A DNA stretch of 64,000 nt from Streptococcus shenyangsis (lineage in GTDB: Bacteria; Bacillota; Bacilli; Lactobacillales; Streptococcaceae). Under the pieces are notes generated by a model. That model did not search any database. It saw nothing but the letters and a program-made list of their open reading frames with translations, and was not told the origin of the DNA. The translations under genes and the position numbers were made by a program. The stretch is from NCBI RefSeq assembly GCF_006385785.1, contig NZ_VFSH01000002.1:182054-246053 (forward strand), read 5' to 3'. Shown here one piece after another: positions 36,029 through 45,157 of the stretch; the first letter of the stretch is position 1; each line of letters opens with the position of its first letter.

Positions 36029-37123
36029 TTATCCTTCCAAGGCTTGGCGCAAATCTGCAATCAAATCCCTAGCATCTTCAATTCCAATTGACAAGCGCAA
36101 GAGGTCGTCTGTCAAACCATAAGAATGGCGCACTTCTGCTGGAATATCAGCATGAGTTTGTGTCGTTGGGTAAGTAATGAGACTTTCCACCCCACCCAAA
36201 CTTTCCGCAAAAGAGAAGACCTTGAGGCTGTTCAAAATATGAGGAATGCGTTTTTCATCTGCTACTTTAAAGGAAATCATCCCTCCACGCCCAGTGTAGA
36301 GAACTTCCTTAACCGCTGGAGAATCCTTCAAAAAGGCAACCACTTCTTGAGCGTTAGCTGTTGAGCGCTCCATACGAAGAGACAAGGTCTTGAGACCACG
36401 AATCAATTGATAACTGTCAAATGGAGACAAAACTGCCCCTGTCGTATTGAGATTGTAAAAGAGCTTCTCGTATAGTTCTAAACTATTGGTCACAACCACT
36501 CCAGCCAAGACATCATTGTGACCTGCTAGATACTTGGTTGCTGAATGAAGAACGATATCCGCTCCATCTTCAATTGGACGTTGGTAGATAGGGCTGTAGA
36601 AGGTATTGTCTACCACCACTTTGGCACCCTTAGCATGAGCCAATTTTGCCAGTTTTTCGATGTCAAATTCCAACATTAAAGGATTGGTTGGCGTTTCGAT
36701 ATAGAGAACGTCAACATCCTTTTCCAACTCAGCAATCAATTCTTCTTCTATATTGGCATAGGTAAAATGGAAACGGCCTTCCTGTTCCACTTGATTAAAC
36801 CAGCGGAAAGAACCACCATAAAGGTCACGGACAGCCAAGACTTTACTTCCTACTGGAAAGACGCTAAAGGCCAGTACAATAGCTGACATCCCTGAGCTAG
36901 TAGCTAGGGCATAATCTGCTGACTCAATAGCTGCCAAGACTTCCTCAGCCTTACTACGAGTTGGGTTTTTAGTACGCGTATAGTCAAACCCAGTAGATCG
37001 ACCAAACTCTGGATGCTGATAGGTCGTTGAAAAATGAAGCGGTGTCACCAATGCACCTGTCGCTTCATCTGACTTAATACCCGCCTGGGCCAAAATTGTG
37101 TTAATGTGTAATTCCTTGCTCAT
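36029..37123 (-). CDS. metB: Cystathionine gamma-synthase/lyase family protein (MetB type)
   Basis: PLP enzyme of the Cys/Met metabolism family, probably joining an O-acylhomoserine to cysteine (or, in an alternative role, cystathionine gamma-lyase). The 364 residues contain STTYQHPEFGRSTGFDYTRTKNPTR-type N-terminal sequence, YIETPTNPLM and the PLP lysine in LHSATKYLAGHNDV. GGAGG precedes the ATG. The promoter has an extended -10, and a perfect TATAGTTTcAAACTATA palindrome lies 45 bases upstream of it, consistent with LysR-type methionine regulation. Confidence 0.92.
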   Translation of the reverse strand: MSKELHINTILAQAGIKSDEATGALVTPLHFSTTYQHPEFGRSTGFDYTRTKNPTRSKAEEVLAAIESADYALATSSGMSAIVLAFSVFPVGSKVLAVRDLYGGSFRWFNQVEQEGRFHFTYANIEEELIAELEKDVDVLYIETPTNPLMLEFDIEKLAKLAHAKGAKVVVDNTFYSPIYQRPIEDGADIVLHSATKYLAGHNDVLAGVVVTNSLELYEKLFYNLNTTGAVLSPFDSYQLIRGLKTLSLRMERSTANAQEVVAFLKDSPAVKEVLYTGRGGMISFKVADEKRIPHILNSLKVFSFAESLGGVESLITYPTTQTHADIPAEVRHSYGLTDDLLRLSIGIEDARDLIADLRQALEG

Positions 37124-37149
37124 ACAATTCCTCCAAATCTATAGTAACT

Positions 37150-37155
37150 ATTGTA
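37150..37155 (-). promoter_or_regulatory. Extended -10 of the metB-patB promoter
   Basis: TGGTACAAT on the minus strand (TGnTACAAT). A second short palindrome, ATAGTAACTAT, lies just beside it at 37141-37151. Confidence 0.6.
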
Positions 37156-37199
37156 CCACTTATTTTCATCAACTCATTTTCTTCTTTTCAAGAGCTAGT

Positions 37200-37216
37200 T
37201 ATAGTTTCAAACTATA
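37200..37216. promoter_or_regulatory. MET-box (MtaR/MetR-type binding site) upstream of metB
   Basis: TATAGTTTcAAACTATA is a perfect 17-base palindrome identical to the streptococcal MET-box consensus as I remember it from comparative studies. It lies about 45 bases upstream of the metB -10, right for a LysR-type activator. Confidence 0.8.
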
Positions 37217-37217
37217 T

Positions 37218-37253
37218 AAAAAACGACAGTTTCCTTCGAAACCATCGTTTTTC
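37218..37253 (-). terminator. Terminator after aliB
   Basis: AAAACGA...GTTTC and GAAAC...TCGTTTT arms make a hairpin with a small inner loop, followed by TTTTTTAT on the minus strand. It is directly next to the MET-box of metB. Confidence 0.8.
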
Positions 37254-37264
37254 TTGAAAAATTC

Positions 37265-39223
37265 TTATTTGACATGTTTTGCCAATTCTTCTTGGGCTTT
37301 TTTATTAGATTCTTCTTTTTCTTTCAACCATTTTTCTTTGGCTTTTTCATATTCATCTTTTGTGACTGTTTTATCTTGTACTTTGAGGTATTTATATGAT
37401 TCGATACCTTTATTACCAGCTAATGAATATGGTTCTGAGAAAGGAACTGTTTTTCTCAATACTGGTGTTCCACCCTTAGAAACATTCGGGATCGCTAAAG
37501 CGCTATCTACCAACCATGCTTGGATCTCAGCATACTTTTCATAGCGTTTTGCAAGATCTTGCTCCTTATTGGCTTCTTCCAGCATTTGAGTGTAGATATC
37601 CAGTCCAACAGCTTTAGCCTTATCATTAGATTCACCAGGCTCTATACCCAGATTTTGCAACACTCCACCGCTCTTCACATTGAAAATATCAAGATAAGTT
37701 GATGGATCTTGATAGTCAGATCCCCAACCACCATTGTAAAGATCATAATCTTTCTGAGCAGCAGTCTGAGCCAGATAGCTTGTACTATCATAGTCTTCAG
37801 TGGAGAGTTGTTGAATATCAATTACAACATTATCTGCACCTAAGGCTGCTTCAATAGATTGTTTCATAGAATTTGCCTCTTGGACACCCTTTTTAGCAGC
37901 TTGGTCAACTGTCATGTCCAAGTGGATAGGGAATTGAACTCCTTTAGCTTGGAGTTCTTTCTTAGCCTCTGCAAATTTAGCCTTGGCTTTTTCAGCATTG
38001 TAGTATGGATCTTGGGCATCCGCAAAGTTGATTCCTTGCCATTCCTTACCATAATTCACCATCTTAGAGGCTACTACTTCACCAAAGTCTTTTCCGTTAA
38101 TACTTACAAATGTTGGTGGGACTACTAGGTTACGCAAAATCTTAGTTGCACCATCTTCTCCTTGAGATTGAGCGCCATAAGCTGTACGATCATAGGCAAA
38201 ATTAATAGCTTGACGGAAGTTTTTATTAAGAACCGCTTCCTGAGTCGATTTCTTTTCAGCATCACTTGTTTTTGAAGTAAATTGATAAGATTTTCTATCA
38301 AGGTTAAAGTTTAAGAAGTAAGAAGTAGCATCTTGTAAACTATAAATGATATTGTCCTTATTCTTTTCTTTAATTCCTTCAAAACTTGAACTATTTGGAT
38401 AAAGACGAGCGTAGCTATAAGCACCTTCCACAAAGTTACGAGCCAGTGCATCTTGGTCACTACCATCATAATAGGCCAATTTCACATCATCTACAAAGAC
38501 ATTTTTAGCATCCCAGTAGTTAGGATTTTTCTTGAATTCGATGACAGATTTTGAAACAAAGGATTTCATCAAGAAAGGTCCATTGTACAAAATACTTGAA
38601 GGATCAACTGTTCCAAAATCATCTCCTTTTGATTTCAAGAACTCCGCATTAACAGGGAATAGAATCGTTGAAGTTGTTTTTGAGTTCCAGTAAGGTTCTG
38701 GTCGAGTCAAAGTATATTGAACTGTCTGGTCATCAAGAGCCTTAACTCCAACAGTTGAAAAGTCGCTTGTTTTACCAGTGATATAGTCATCTAAACCAGC
38801 AACGGATTCTTGCACTAAGTACAAGGCTTCTGATTTTTTATCAGCCGCATATTTCAAACCTGTCACAAAATCTTGGGCAGTTACAGGAGCATATTCTTCC
38901 CCATCTGCAGTATACCATTTAGCATCTTTACGCAGTTTATAGGTATAGGTCAAACCATCCTTGGATACACTCCAATCCTCTGCCAAGGATGGGATATAGT
39001 TCCCATACTGGTCATTTTCCATGAGCCCATCTACCAGATTAACCACGATATCATTGGTAGTGGCACGGTTTTCTGCTAGATAGTTCAAACTAGACGGATC
39101 ACTGGTATAAACATAGCTATATGTTTTTGACCCTGTACTTGAATTTCCACACGCACTTAATAAAATACCTGCACTTAAAACGATACCTGCAAGTGTTGCA
39201 TACTTGGCCTTAGACTTTTTCAT
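37265..39223 (-). CDS. aliB: Oligopeptide-binding lipoprotein, AliB/AliA type (SBP_bac_5)
   Basis: Extracellular peptide-binding protein of an Ami-type ABC importer. The 652-residue protein has a lipoprotein signal with lipobox LSAC (acylated Cys25), then a family 5 solute-binding domain: SYVYTSDPSSLNYLAEN, VVNLVDGLMENDQYG, YKLRKDAKWYTADGEEY and DYDLYNGGWGSDYQDPSTYL. No permease or ATPase genes are adjacent, so it probably shares the Ami transporter encoded elsewhere. A near-consensus promoter and AGGAGG precede it. I name it aliB from its place two genes from the flippase and murE; AliA-type paralogues are very similar. Confidence 0.9.
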   Translation of the reverse strand: MKKSKAKYATLAGIVLSAGILLSACGNSSTGSKTYSYVYTSDPSSLNYLAENRATTNDIVVNLVDGLMENDQYGNYIPSLAEDWSVSKDGLTYTYKLRKDAKWYTADGEEYAPVTAQDFVTGLKYAADKKSEALYLVQESVAGLDDYITGKTSDFSTVGVKALDDQTVQYTLTRPEPYWNSKTTSTILFPVNAEFLKSKGDDFGTVDPSSILYNGPFLMKSFVSKSVIEFKKNPNYWDAKNVFVDDVKLAYYDGSDQDALARNFVEGAYSYARLYPNSSSFEGIKEKNKDNIIYSLQDATSYFLNFNLDRKSYQFTSKTSDAEKKSTQEAVLNKNFRQAINFAYDRTAYGAQSQGEDGATKILRNLVVPPTFVSINGKDFGEVVASKMVNYGKEWQGINFADAQDPYYNAEKAKAKFAEAKKELQAKGVQFPIHLDMTVDQAAKKGVQEANSMKQSIEAALGADNVVIDIQQLSTEDYDSTSYLAQTAAQKDYDLYNGGWGSDYQDPSTYLDIFNVKSGGVLQNLGIEPGESNDKAKAVGLDIYTQMLEEANKEQDLAKRYEKYAEIQAWLVDSALAIPNVSKGGTPVLRKTVPFSEPYSLAGNKGIESYKYLKVQDKTVTKDEYEKAKEKWLKEKEESNKKAQEELAKHVK

Positions 39224-39255
39224 CTCTAGAACCTCCTGATTTAAATATTTGTCTT

Positions 39256-39284
39256 ATTATACAACTCATGTTTTATTTAGTCAA
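39256..39284 (-). promoter_or_regulatory. aliB promoter
   Basis: TTGACT (39284-39279), a 17-base spacer and TATAAT (39261-39256) on the minus strand; a near-consensus sigma-A promoter about 35 bases before the start. Confidence 0.85.
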
Positions 39285-39360
39285 TAGTTTTTTAAGTAAA
39301 ATTTAAGAAAAATAAAATTACCATCTACAAAATTTAGTTATTATTCTATAAATTAATAAA

Positions 39361-39410
39361 AAAGGGATAATTTGAACATTTCATGATAGAAACGTTCAAA
39401 TTATCCCTTT
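39361..39410. terminator. Long terminator hairpin after the flippase gene
   Basis: Perfect 17-bp arms (AAAGGGATAATTTGAAC and its complement) around a 16-base loop, followed by TTTTTTATTA on the minus strand. Confidence 0.85.
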
Positions 39411-39426
39411 TATTTATAAATATTTT

Positions 39427-41049
39427 TTAAGTTAACTTTAATTTGATTCGTAAGCGATCTGCTTGGGTTTTTCCAATCACCTTATCCAACAAATGGGTAC
39501 GAAGACTCATGACTCCGTAAACTCCTCCACCCATGGCACCGACAAGGGCTACATAAAGAAAACTCCACAAACGTCCACTTGGTTGGAAGACAAATCCTAA
39601 AATCCACTGCAATATCCCAACTACTAGGAACATGAAAAGAGTTAACAAACTGATTAAAATGGTTCGTTTCAAAATCACCTTGCGCTTAACACCAGTTACC
39701 TTGCAAATGTCCCGATACATCAAAATATTAGGAATGATTAGACCAATTGTTGTAGAAATCAAAGGCCCGTAACTGTGAAAGAGAGCGATGGTAGGTATTT
39801 GCAAGACTAGCTTGGCAATAGAACCATAGATAAAATAGAGAACTGCCTTGCGGTTGCGGAACATGGCTTGAAGCATTGGAGACAAGACCATGTACAAGCC
39901 TAAAATAGTAGACTGCAAAACTGCAAATACAAACAATCCCATAGCCAAACTATCTGGCTTGCCATAGAAGACAGTATAGAGAGGTTCTCCTACCATGACC
40001 ACTCCAACCGTTGCTGGTAGCAAGAATAGGAAAAGCATGGTAATGCTGTCCTGAACTAGACGAGAAGCTGCCTTCAAGTCTCCCTTGACATAGTTTTCAG
40101 TCAAAAGTGGCAAACCGACACTCCCAATCGAAACCCCAACAGAAATCAAAATCATAGTGATTTTATTAGGATTGGCTGAGAAATAAGAAAACATGACAAC
40201 CAAATCTTCATTACTATAGTTGCTAAACCAGCTCATACTATTGATAAAGGTCATCTGGTCCAAAATCTGGAAAAGCTGGATAGCAGACCCTGTAAGGATA
40301 AAAGGAATGGCTTCCTTAATGGTGTCGACCAAAAGACGCTTGCTGTTTATCTTGTCTCCTGTTTCAAGAACTCTTTTAAGTAAACCTTCTTTGGCAAGGA
40401 AATAGATCAAAACTGCAAAACTAGCTACCATGCCGACAAAGGCAGCAAAGGTGGATTGGGTAACCGCTGCTAGATAATCTCCTGAGCCAATTTTCATAAT
40501 GATAAAGGTAGCTAAGAGCATCCAGATAACACGAATGACCTGCTCAGCGATTTGGCTCATAGCATAAGGTTTCAGGTTATTCATCCCTTGGAAGAAACCT
40601 CGGATCACACTCATAGATGGGAAAATCAATACTGCCCAAGCCAAGCTCTGCATGATTGGGATTAAGTCTTTGCCCACGCCAGATAAGTCTGCTAGCCAAG
40701 GAGCAAAGACATACAAGACTAAGGCAAAAACCAGACCTAGCCCAGTCATAAAGCCCAAAAAGCTCCGAATCAGGGCAAAGCTATGCTCTTCTTCTCGCAT
40801 GGTATTGTACTTGGCCACTTGCTTGGCCACCGCAACTGGAATACCCGCTGTTGAAACCAGCAAGAACCAGGCATAGATATTGTAGCCCATAGTAAAGAGA
40901 CCATTTGCTGTAGCCGCATAAGATCCCATCCAGATATACCAAGGGATAATATAAATGGCACCGAGTAGACGACTGATAAAGTTACTAGCCGTTAGCCAAG
41001 CAGTCCCCCGTAACATCTGGGCCTGCTGGTGATTGTTTTCGTTAGACAT
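39427..41049 (-). CDS. MurJ/YtgP-like polyisoprenoid-linked precursor flippase (MATE-like fold)
   Basis: A 540-residue polytopic membrane protein with about 14 helices, of the polysaccharide-biosynthesis/MurJ group. N-terminal LRGTAWLTASNFISRLLGAIYIIPWY and later SVIRGFFQGMNNLKPYAMSQIAEQ match the streptococcal YtgP branch, reported to flip lipid II in place of MurJ. It is divergent from murE with about 105 bases between, and followed by a strong terminator. Its neighbourhood supports a cell-wall role; capsule or teichoic acid flippases are the alternative. Confidence 0.88.
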   Translation of the reverse strand: MSNENNHQQAQMLRGTAWLTASNFISRLLGAIYIIPWYIWMGSYAATANGLFTMGYNIYAWFLLVSTAGIPVAVAKQVAKYNTMREEEHSFALIRSFLGFMTGLGLVFALVLYVFAPWLADLSGVGKDLIPIMQSLAWAVLIFPSMSVIRGFFQGMNNLKPYAMSQIAEQVIRVIWMLLATFIIMKIGSGDYLAAVTQSTFAAFVGMVASFAVLIYFLAKEGLLKRVLETGDKINSKRLLVDTIKEAIPFILTGSAIQLFQILDQMTFINSMSWFSNYSNEDLVVMFSYFSANPNKITMILISVGVSIGSVGLPLLTENYVKGDLKAASRLVQDSITMLFLFLLPATVGVVMVGEPLYTVFYGKPDSLAMGLFVFAVLQSTILGLYMVLSPMLQAMFRNRKAVLYFIYGSIAKLVLQIPTIALFHSYGPLISTTIGLIIPNILMYRDICKVTGVKRKVILKRTILISLLTLFMFLVVGILQWILGFVFQPSGRLWSFLYVALVGAMGGGVYGVMSLRTHLLDKVIGKTQADRLRIKLKLT

Positions 41050-41118
41050 AGATTCCTCATTTAATTTTAATCACTAGGAAAAATTCCTCATCTTCCATTA
41101 TAAACTTTTCCTTGTCAC

Positions 41119-41147
41119 TTGTAAATTTACGACTTTCGGTTTACAAT
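41119..41147 (+). promoter_or_regulatory. murE: murE promoter (leaderless candidate)
   Basis: TTGTAA (41119-41124), a 17-base spacer and TACAAT (41142-41147). The -10 ends seven bases before the ATG at 41155, so the expected start site is at or next to the start codon. Confidence 0.65.
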
Positions 41148-41154
41148 AGAAAGT

Positions 41155-42600
41155 ATGATTAAGATTGAAACCGTATTAGATATTTTAAAGAAAGATGATC
41201 TCTTCCGTGAGATTATCGACCAAGGACATTATCACTACAACTACAGCCATGTCATATTTGACACCATCTGCTATGACAGCCGCAAGGCTAAAGAAAAGAG
41301 CCTCTTTTTCGTTAAAGGTGCTGCCTTTAAGAAGGAATTTCTGATTTCCGCCATCTCTCAAGGCCTCGGTTGGTATGTGGCTGAAAAAGACTATGAGGTT
41401 GGTATTCCTGCCATCATCGTCAGTGATATCAAGAAAGCCATGAGTTTGGTAGCTATGGAATTTTATGGCAATCCACAGAAAAAACTCAAACTCCTTGCCT
41501 TTACTGGTACTAAGGGTAAAACAACAGCAGCCTACTTCGCCTATAACATTTTATCTCAAGGGCATCGACCTGCTATGCTCTCGACCATGAATACAACTCT
41601 AGATGGCAAGACTTTCTTTAAGTCTGCATTAACAACCCCTGAGAGTATTGACCTCTTTGATATGATGAATCAAGCTGTGCAAAATGGCCGTACTCACCTC
41701 ATCATGGAAGTATCCAGTCAGGCCTATCTGGTCAAACGTGTCTATGGTCTAACCTTTGATGTGGGAGTTTTCCTCAATATCAGCCCCGACCATATCGGCC
41801 CGATTGAACACCCTAGCTTTGAAGACTACTTCTACCACAAGCGTCTCTTGATGAAAAATAGCCGAGCAGTCATCATTAACAGTGACATGGACCACTTCTC
41901 TGTACTAAAAGAACAAGTCGCAGATCAAGACCATGATTTCTACGGTAGCCAGTCTGATAACCAAATCAAGAATTCCAAAGCCTTTAGCTTTTCAGCTACG
42001 GGTAAACTCGCTGGAGATTATGATATTCAACTCATTGGCCACTTTAACCAAGAAAATGCCGTTGCTGCTGGACTTGCTTGCCTCCGTCTCGGAGCTAGTC
42101 TTGAGGACATCAAAAAAGGAATCGCTACAACCCGAGTTCCTGGTCGTATGGAAGTCCTCACTCAGAAAAATGGAGCTAAGGTCTTCATCGACTACGCCCA
42201 CAATGGTGATAGTCTGAAAAAACTCATCAATGTGGTTGAAACTCATCAAACTGGAAAAATTGCTCTGGTTCTGGGTTCGACAGGAAACAAGGGAGAAAGC
42301 CGTCGTAAGGACTTTGGCCTCCTCCTTAATCAACACCCTGAGATTCAAGTCTTTCTGACTGCTGATGACCCCAACTATGAAGACCCAATGGCCATTGCGG
42401 ATGAAATTAGTAGCTACATCAATCATCCTGTTGAAAAGATTGCGGATCGCCAAGAAGCCATCAAGGCGGCAATGGCTATCACAAATCACGAATTAGACGC
42501 TGTGATTATTGCAGGTAAGGGAGCTGATTGCTACCAAATCGTTCAAGGCAAGAAAGAAGCCTATCCAGGAGATGCAGCCGTCGCAGAAAATTATTTATAA
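41155..42600 (+). CDS. murE: UDP-N-acetylmuramoyl-L-alanyl-D-glutamate--L-lysine ligase
   Basis: Adds the third residue of the peptidoglycan stem peptide. The 481-residue Mur ligase has SYDSRK-like N-terminal sequence ([17 protein letters not shown]), the P-loop [11 protein letters not shown] (117-127), [25 protein letters not shown] and the substrate motif DDPNYEDP, typical of the L-lysine type rather than the diaminopimelate type (DNPR). It is one of few plus-strand genes, divergent from the flippase. There is no good Shine-Dalgarno (only GAAAG next to the ATG) and the -10 sits directly upstream, so translation may be leaderless. Confidence 0.95.
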   Translation: MIKIETVLDILKKDDLFREIIDQGHYHYNYSHVIFDTICYDSRKAKEKSLFFVKGAAFKKEFLISAISQGLGWYVAEKDYEVGIPAIIVSDIKKAMSLVAMEFYGNPQKKLKLLAFTGTKGKTTAAYFAYNILSQGHRPAMLSTMNTTLDGKTFFKSALTTPESIDLFDMMNQAVQNGRTHLIMEVSSQAYLVKRVYGLTFDVGVFLNISPDHIGPIEHPSFEDYFYHKRLLMKNSRAVIINSDMDHFSVLKEQVADQDHDFYGSQSDNQIKNSKAFSFSATGKLAGDYDIQLIGHFNQENAVAAGLACLRLGASLEDIKKGIATTRVPGRMEVLTQKNGAKVFIDYAHNGDSLKKLINVVETHQTGKIALVLGSTGNKGESRRKDFGLLLNQHPEIQVFLTADDPNYEDPMAIADEISSYINHPVEKIADRQEAIKAAMAITNHELDAVIIAGKGADCYQIVQGKKEAYPGDAAVAENYL

Positions 42601-42605
42601 GATAG

Positions 42606-42637
42606 AAAAATCAAGGGAAATGAAACCCTTGATTTTT
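42606..42637. terminator. Bidirectional terminator between murE and the CsbD-like gene
   Basis: AAAAATCAAGGG/CCCTTGATTTTT, 12-bp perfect stem with an 8-base loop, flanked by A- and T-rich sequence; it can end both convergent genes. Confidence 0.9.
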
Positions 42638-42644
42638 TCTATCT

Positions 42645-42836
42645 TTATTTAAAAGCGTTTTTCAAACCTTCAACGGCACCTTCTACAGCACCTTTAGCAT
42701 CTTCAACTACTTCTTTTGCCTTAGCAACTGTCTTTTCTACAGCGCCTTCTGCTTCAGTCTTGCTATCCCCAGTAACTTTACCAAATCCTTCTTTGATAGC
42801 GCCTGTTGCTTGTTCCAATTTGTTTTCAAGTGACAT
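42645..42836 (-). CDS. CsbD-family stress-related protein
   Basis: A 63-residue hydrophilic protein, [20 protein letters not shown], with the CsbD core ([22 protein letters not shown]) and a repetitive Ala/Glu/Lys/Val helical tail. In Bacillus csbD is a sigma-B general stress gene; streptococci lack sigma-B, so control must be different. Two palindromes lie just upstream (42862-42876 and 42883-42896). GGAGACA precedes the ATG. Biochemical role unknown. Confidence 0.9.
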   Translation of the reverse strand: MSLENKLEQATGAIKEGFGKVTGDSKTEAEGAVEKTVAKAKEVVEDAKGAVEGAVEGLKNAFK

Positions 42837-42861
42837 ATGATTGTCTCCTTTTGCTTTATTC

Positions 42862-42876
42862 CGATAAGTGTTATCG
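42862..42876. promoter_or_regulatory. Inverted repeat upstream of the CsbD-like gene (inner)
   Basis: CGATAAgtgTTATCG, perfect 6-bp arms around three bases, between the TATACT-like box and the ribosome binding site. Operator or leader hairpin. Confidence 0.5.
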
Positions 42877-42882
42877 TTGCTT

Positions 42883-42896
42883 TAAGTATATACTTA
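42883..42896. promoter_or_regulatory. Inverted repeat upstream of the CsbD-like gene (outer)
   Basis: TAAGTATATACTTA is a perfect 14-base palindrome that includes a TATACT usable as the -10 box. Confidence 0.5.
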
Positions 42897-42935
42897 TTAT
42901 GTCATCAAGTCAAACAAACTGCTCAGAGCAGAATT

Positions 42936-43586
42936 CTATGCTAGATAAAAACTTAGACTCTCCTTGTCAAAATCGACGACTAACTCATACTTTCCATCTT
43001 CCTTTTGCACAATATAGCCTAAGATAACTAAACTATCCACAAAGATATCACGGCGTTTCTGCATCAGTTGGTCTTTTTTGAGAAATTTTAGCAAAAAAGT
43101 CGTCATATATTTGAGAGCATACTCAGGATTAACATCTCCTAAAACGGCATAGAGTTCCTGCTGTTTTTCTGTCAAAGGATACTGATGTTTGACCTTGTAG
43201 AAATAATTGGAAAGGGTCATTTTAGTTCGCGCAAAGTCCGTCTTTTCAACTAAAATAGCTGCATTGGTTTGATTGCGCAATTCCGTCTCAAAACGCTGCT
43301 CCAACAAGGCTTGATAGATCGGGCTATCTTCGCTGACAAAAATCTCTTGATCCAGTTCGAGACTATTGAGTGATTCAAGCATAGGAAGATTGAGATAATA
43401 GCGCTTATTTTCCCTTAGAATCAAGCCAGCCTTTATATACTCTTCCATGAGTTTATCAACTGCAACATCTGGAAATTGAGCCTTAATTTCTCGCAAAATA
43501 ACATCCTCATGCTGGTCCAGATAGCGGATCAATTCTCTAAAAAATGGCTGTCTCGTCAAACGAGATGGATTAAAAATCTGAATCAT
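42936..43586 (-). CDS. DUF1803-like protein of unknown function
   Basis: A 216-residue soluble protein starting MIQIFNPSRLTRQPFFRELI. It seems all-helical, with winged-helix-like stretches (EYIKAGLILRENKRYYLNL; RDIFVDSLVILGYIVQKEDGKYEL) at both ends. I recall this as the streptococcal DUF1803 family; no function is known to me. It overlaps the YiiX-like gene by 17 bases, so the pair is translated together. Confidence 0.78.
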   Translation of the reverse strand: MIQIFNPSRLTRQPFFRELIRYLDQHEDVILREIKAQFPDVAVDKLMEEYIKAGLILRENKRYYLNLPMLESLNSLELDQEIFVSEDSPIYQALLEQRFETELRNQTNAAILVEKTDFARTKMTLSNYFYKVKHQYPLTEKQQELYAVLGDVNPEYALKYMTTFLLKFLKKDQLMQKRRDIFVDSLVILGYIVQKEDGKYELVVDFDKESLSFYLA

Positions 43587-44082
43587 GAAGATTCCTTTCT
43601 TTACATTCTAACAGAGGCGATGCTGCCAACTGACTAGGACTGGTCCCAGCTTGGTTCAGAGGAACAGGAAGACCTATTTCTCTGTAATATTCCCTCCAAA
43701 AATCACTAATGACCTGCTCCCCATCTCCAAATTTCATAGGAATCGCTTCAAAAATGGGGAGGATTTCTACCATATACTGAGAACAATAAAAACCAATTCC
43801 ATCTGGATAGAAAGAAGCATTGTAGGGTGCTCCCAGATGTTTGCAAGCTTTTTCCTTCACAGACTGGATATCTAATTCTGGATAGACATAAATGTCGTAC
43901 AAATGATTAGACTCAAAGAAGTCTGCCGGTTCTTGACAAACCACACCAGCATGTTCACTAGCATGGTAAATCATCCCATCCAAATAAATGGCAACATGAT
44001 TATAGTTACCTGTGGAAGTCTGAATTGCCTGTCCCATGTCCGACCCATCTCTCACAAAAATCAAATCTCCATTTTCTAACAT
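43570..44082 (-). CDS. YiiX/YebB-like permuted NlpC/P60 cysteine hydrolase
   Basis: A 170-residue protein of the circularly permuted papain-like group: N-terminal NGDLIFVRDGSDMGQAIQ, His29 in NYNHVAIYLDG, and Cys100 in GFYCSQYMVE, the expected His-before-Cys order of the permuted family. No signal peptide, so it is cytoplasmic or non-classically localised. Family members are amidases or peptidases; substrates are mostly unknown. The stop overlaps the start of the DUF1803-like gene. It is downstream of ppaC, with a terminator between. Confidence 0.85.
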   Translation of the reverse strand: MLENGDLIFVRDGSDMGQAIQTSTGNYNHVAIYLDGMIYHASEHAGVVCQEPADFFESNHLYDIYVYPELDIQSVKEKACKHLGAPYNASFYPDGIGFYCSQYMVEILPIFEAIPMKFGDGEQVISDFWREYYREIGLPVPLNQAGTSPSQLAASPLLECKERNLHDSDF

Positions 44083-44099
44083 GCTTCACTCCTAGAAAA

Positions 44100-44119
44100 A
44101 AAGGAGCCGAAACTCCTTT
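44100..44119 (-). terminator. Terminator after ppaC
   Basis: AAAGGAG/CTCCTTT stem with a 6-base loop, then a long T-run on the minus strand. Confidence 0.85.
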
Positions 44120-44136
44120 CGATATAATTCAAACTC

Positions 44137-45072
44137 TTAAGCATTGAAGCTTTCAGTCAATTGAGGTACCACTTGTTTCTTACGTGAAACAGCACCAGCA
44201 AGGAAGGCATGATTGTTTTCAAGTTTGAAGTTGAAGGCTGCTTCAACCTTATCCATATTGGCACCAAGAGCCAAGATTTCTGAGTTTGAGTTGACGATAT
44301 CTGTAATCATCAAGACAAAGTCAGAATAACCATTTGCTGCGTTAGCAGCTTGCATTGCAGCTTCGATTTCTGCTTGACGCTCCAAAACTTCAGCGATATC
44401 AACTGTGTTTACTTGAGCAACACGGACATTATTTCCGTTCAATTCAAAAGTTTTAGCATCGATGTCAATCAATTCTTCAGCAGATTTGCTAGCCAAGTTG
44501 GTACCAGCTTTCAACATAGCCAAACCATATTCTTCCAAGTTCACACCAGCCAATTCAGCCAATTCAGGAGCAATCACTTTATCCGTTGGGTGTGTTGTTG
44601 GTGATTTCAAAAGAAGGGTATCTGAAATCAGACCTGAAAGCATCAAACCTGCAATCTCTTTAGGCACAGCTACACCATGTTCTTTGAACATACGGTAAAC
44701 GATTGAAGACGCTGATCCAACTGGCTCCAAACGCATGTAAAGTGGGCTTGCAGTTTCAAAGTTAGCCACGCGGTGGTGGTCTACAACACCATAAACTTCT
44801 ACTTCAGCGATATCTGATACAGATTGTTGGAATTCATTGTGGTCAGTCAGGATAACTTGCTCTGCGCCTTCTGCTTTAGCAGAAGTGATAACACGCGGTG
44901 CTTCCACACCAAAATAGTTCAAGACAAAGGCTGTTTCTTCATTTGGAGTTCCAAGGGCAACAGCTTCCGTATCCAAACCGTAAGCTTCTTTTGCAAGGTA
45001 GGCAAAGGCTACAGATGACCCGATGGCATCTGAGTCTGGATTTTGGTGACCAAATACTAGAATCTTAGACAT
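44137..45072 (-). CDS. ppaC: Manganese-dependent inorganic pyrophosphatase (class II)
   Basis: Hydrolyses pyrophosphate, pulling biosynthetic reactions forward. The 311-residue DHH-superfamily enzyme has metal ligands in GHQNPDSDA (His9, Asp13, Asp15), Asp77 in LTDHNE, and the DHH triad 98-100 (VDHHRVANF), with the C-terminal DHHA2 domain ending [10 protein letters not shown]. Preceded by a consensus-like promoter (TTGTCA, 17 bases, TACAAT). Confidence 0.97.
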   Translation of the reverse strand: MSKILVFGHQNPDSDAIGSSVAFAYLAKEAYGLDTEAVALGTPNEETAFVLNYFGVEAPRVITSAKAEGAEQVILTDHNEFQQSVSDIAEVEVYGVVDHHRVANFETASPLYMRLEPVGSASSIVYRMFKEHGVAVPKEIAGLMLSGLISDTLLLKSPTTHPTDKVIAPELAELAGVNLEEYGLAMLKAGTNLASKSAEELIDIDAKTFELNGNNVRVAQVNTVDIAEVLERQAEIEAAMQAANAANGYSDFVLMITDIVNSNSEILALGANMDKVEAAFNFKLENNHAFLAGAVSRKKQVVPQLTESFNA

Positions 45073-45101
45073 GATAATACCTCATTTTGTTTATTCTCTT
45101 T

Positions 45102-45130
45102 ATTGTAGCATTTTTTTCGCTTTTTGACAA
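45102..45130 (-). promoter_or_regulatory. ppaC promoter
   Basis: TTGTCA (45130-45125), a 17-base spacer and TACAAT (45107-45102), also with TGC before the -10. Confidence 0.8.
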
Positions 45131-45134
45131 AAGT

Positions 45135-45152
45135 AAGAGGAGTCAAAGGACT
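45135..45152 (-). terminator. Short terminator after the GIY-YIG gene
   Basis: GGAGTC/GACTCC stem with AAAG loop, then TCTTACTTTTG on the minus strand; it lies within the upstream region of ppaC. Confidence 0.6.
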
Positions 45153-45157
45153 CCCCG

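Noticed and set aside
37265..39223. A complete peptide ABC transporter operon around aliB
   Set aside because: No permease or ATPase genes are adjacent; aliB has its own promoter and terminator and is a stand-alone binding protein.
41992..42489. 165-codon minus-strand open frame opposite murE
   Set aside because: Lies within the conserved murE sequence; no family resemblance or initiation signal.
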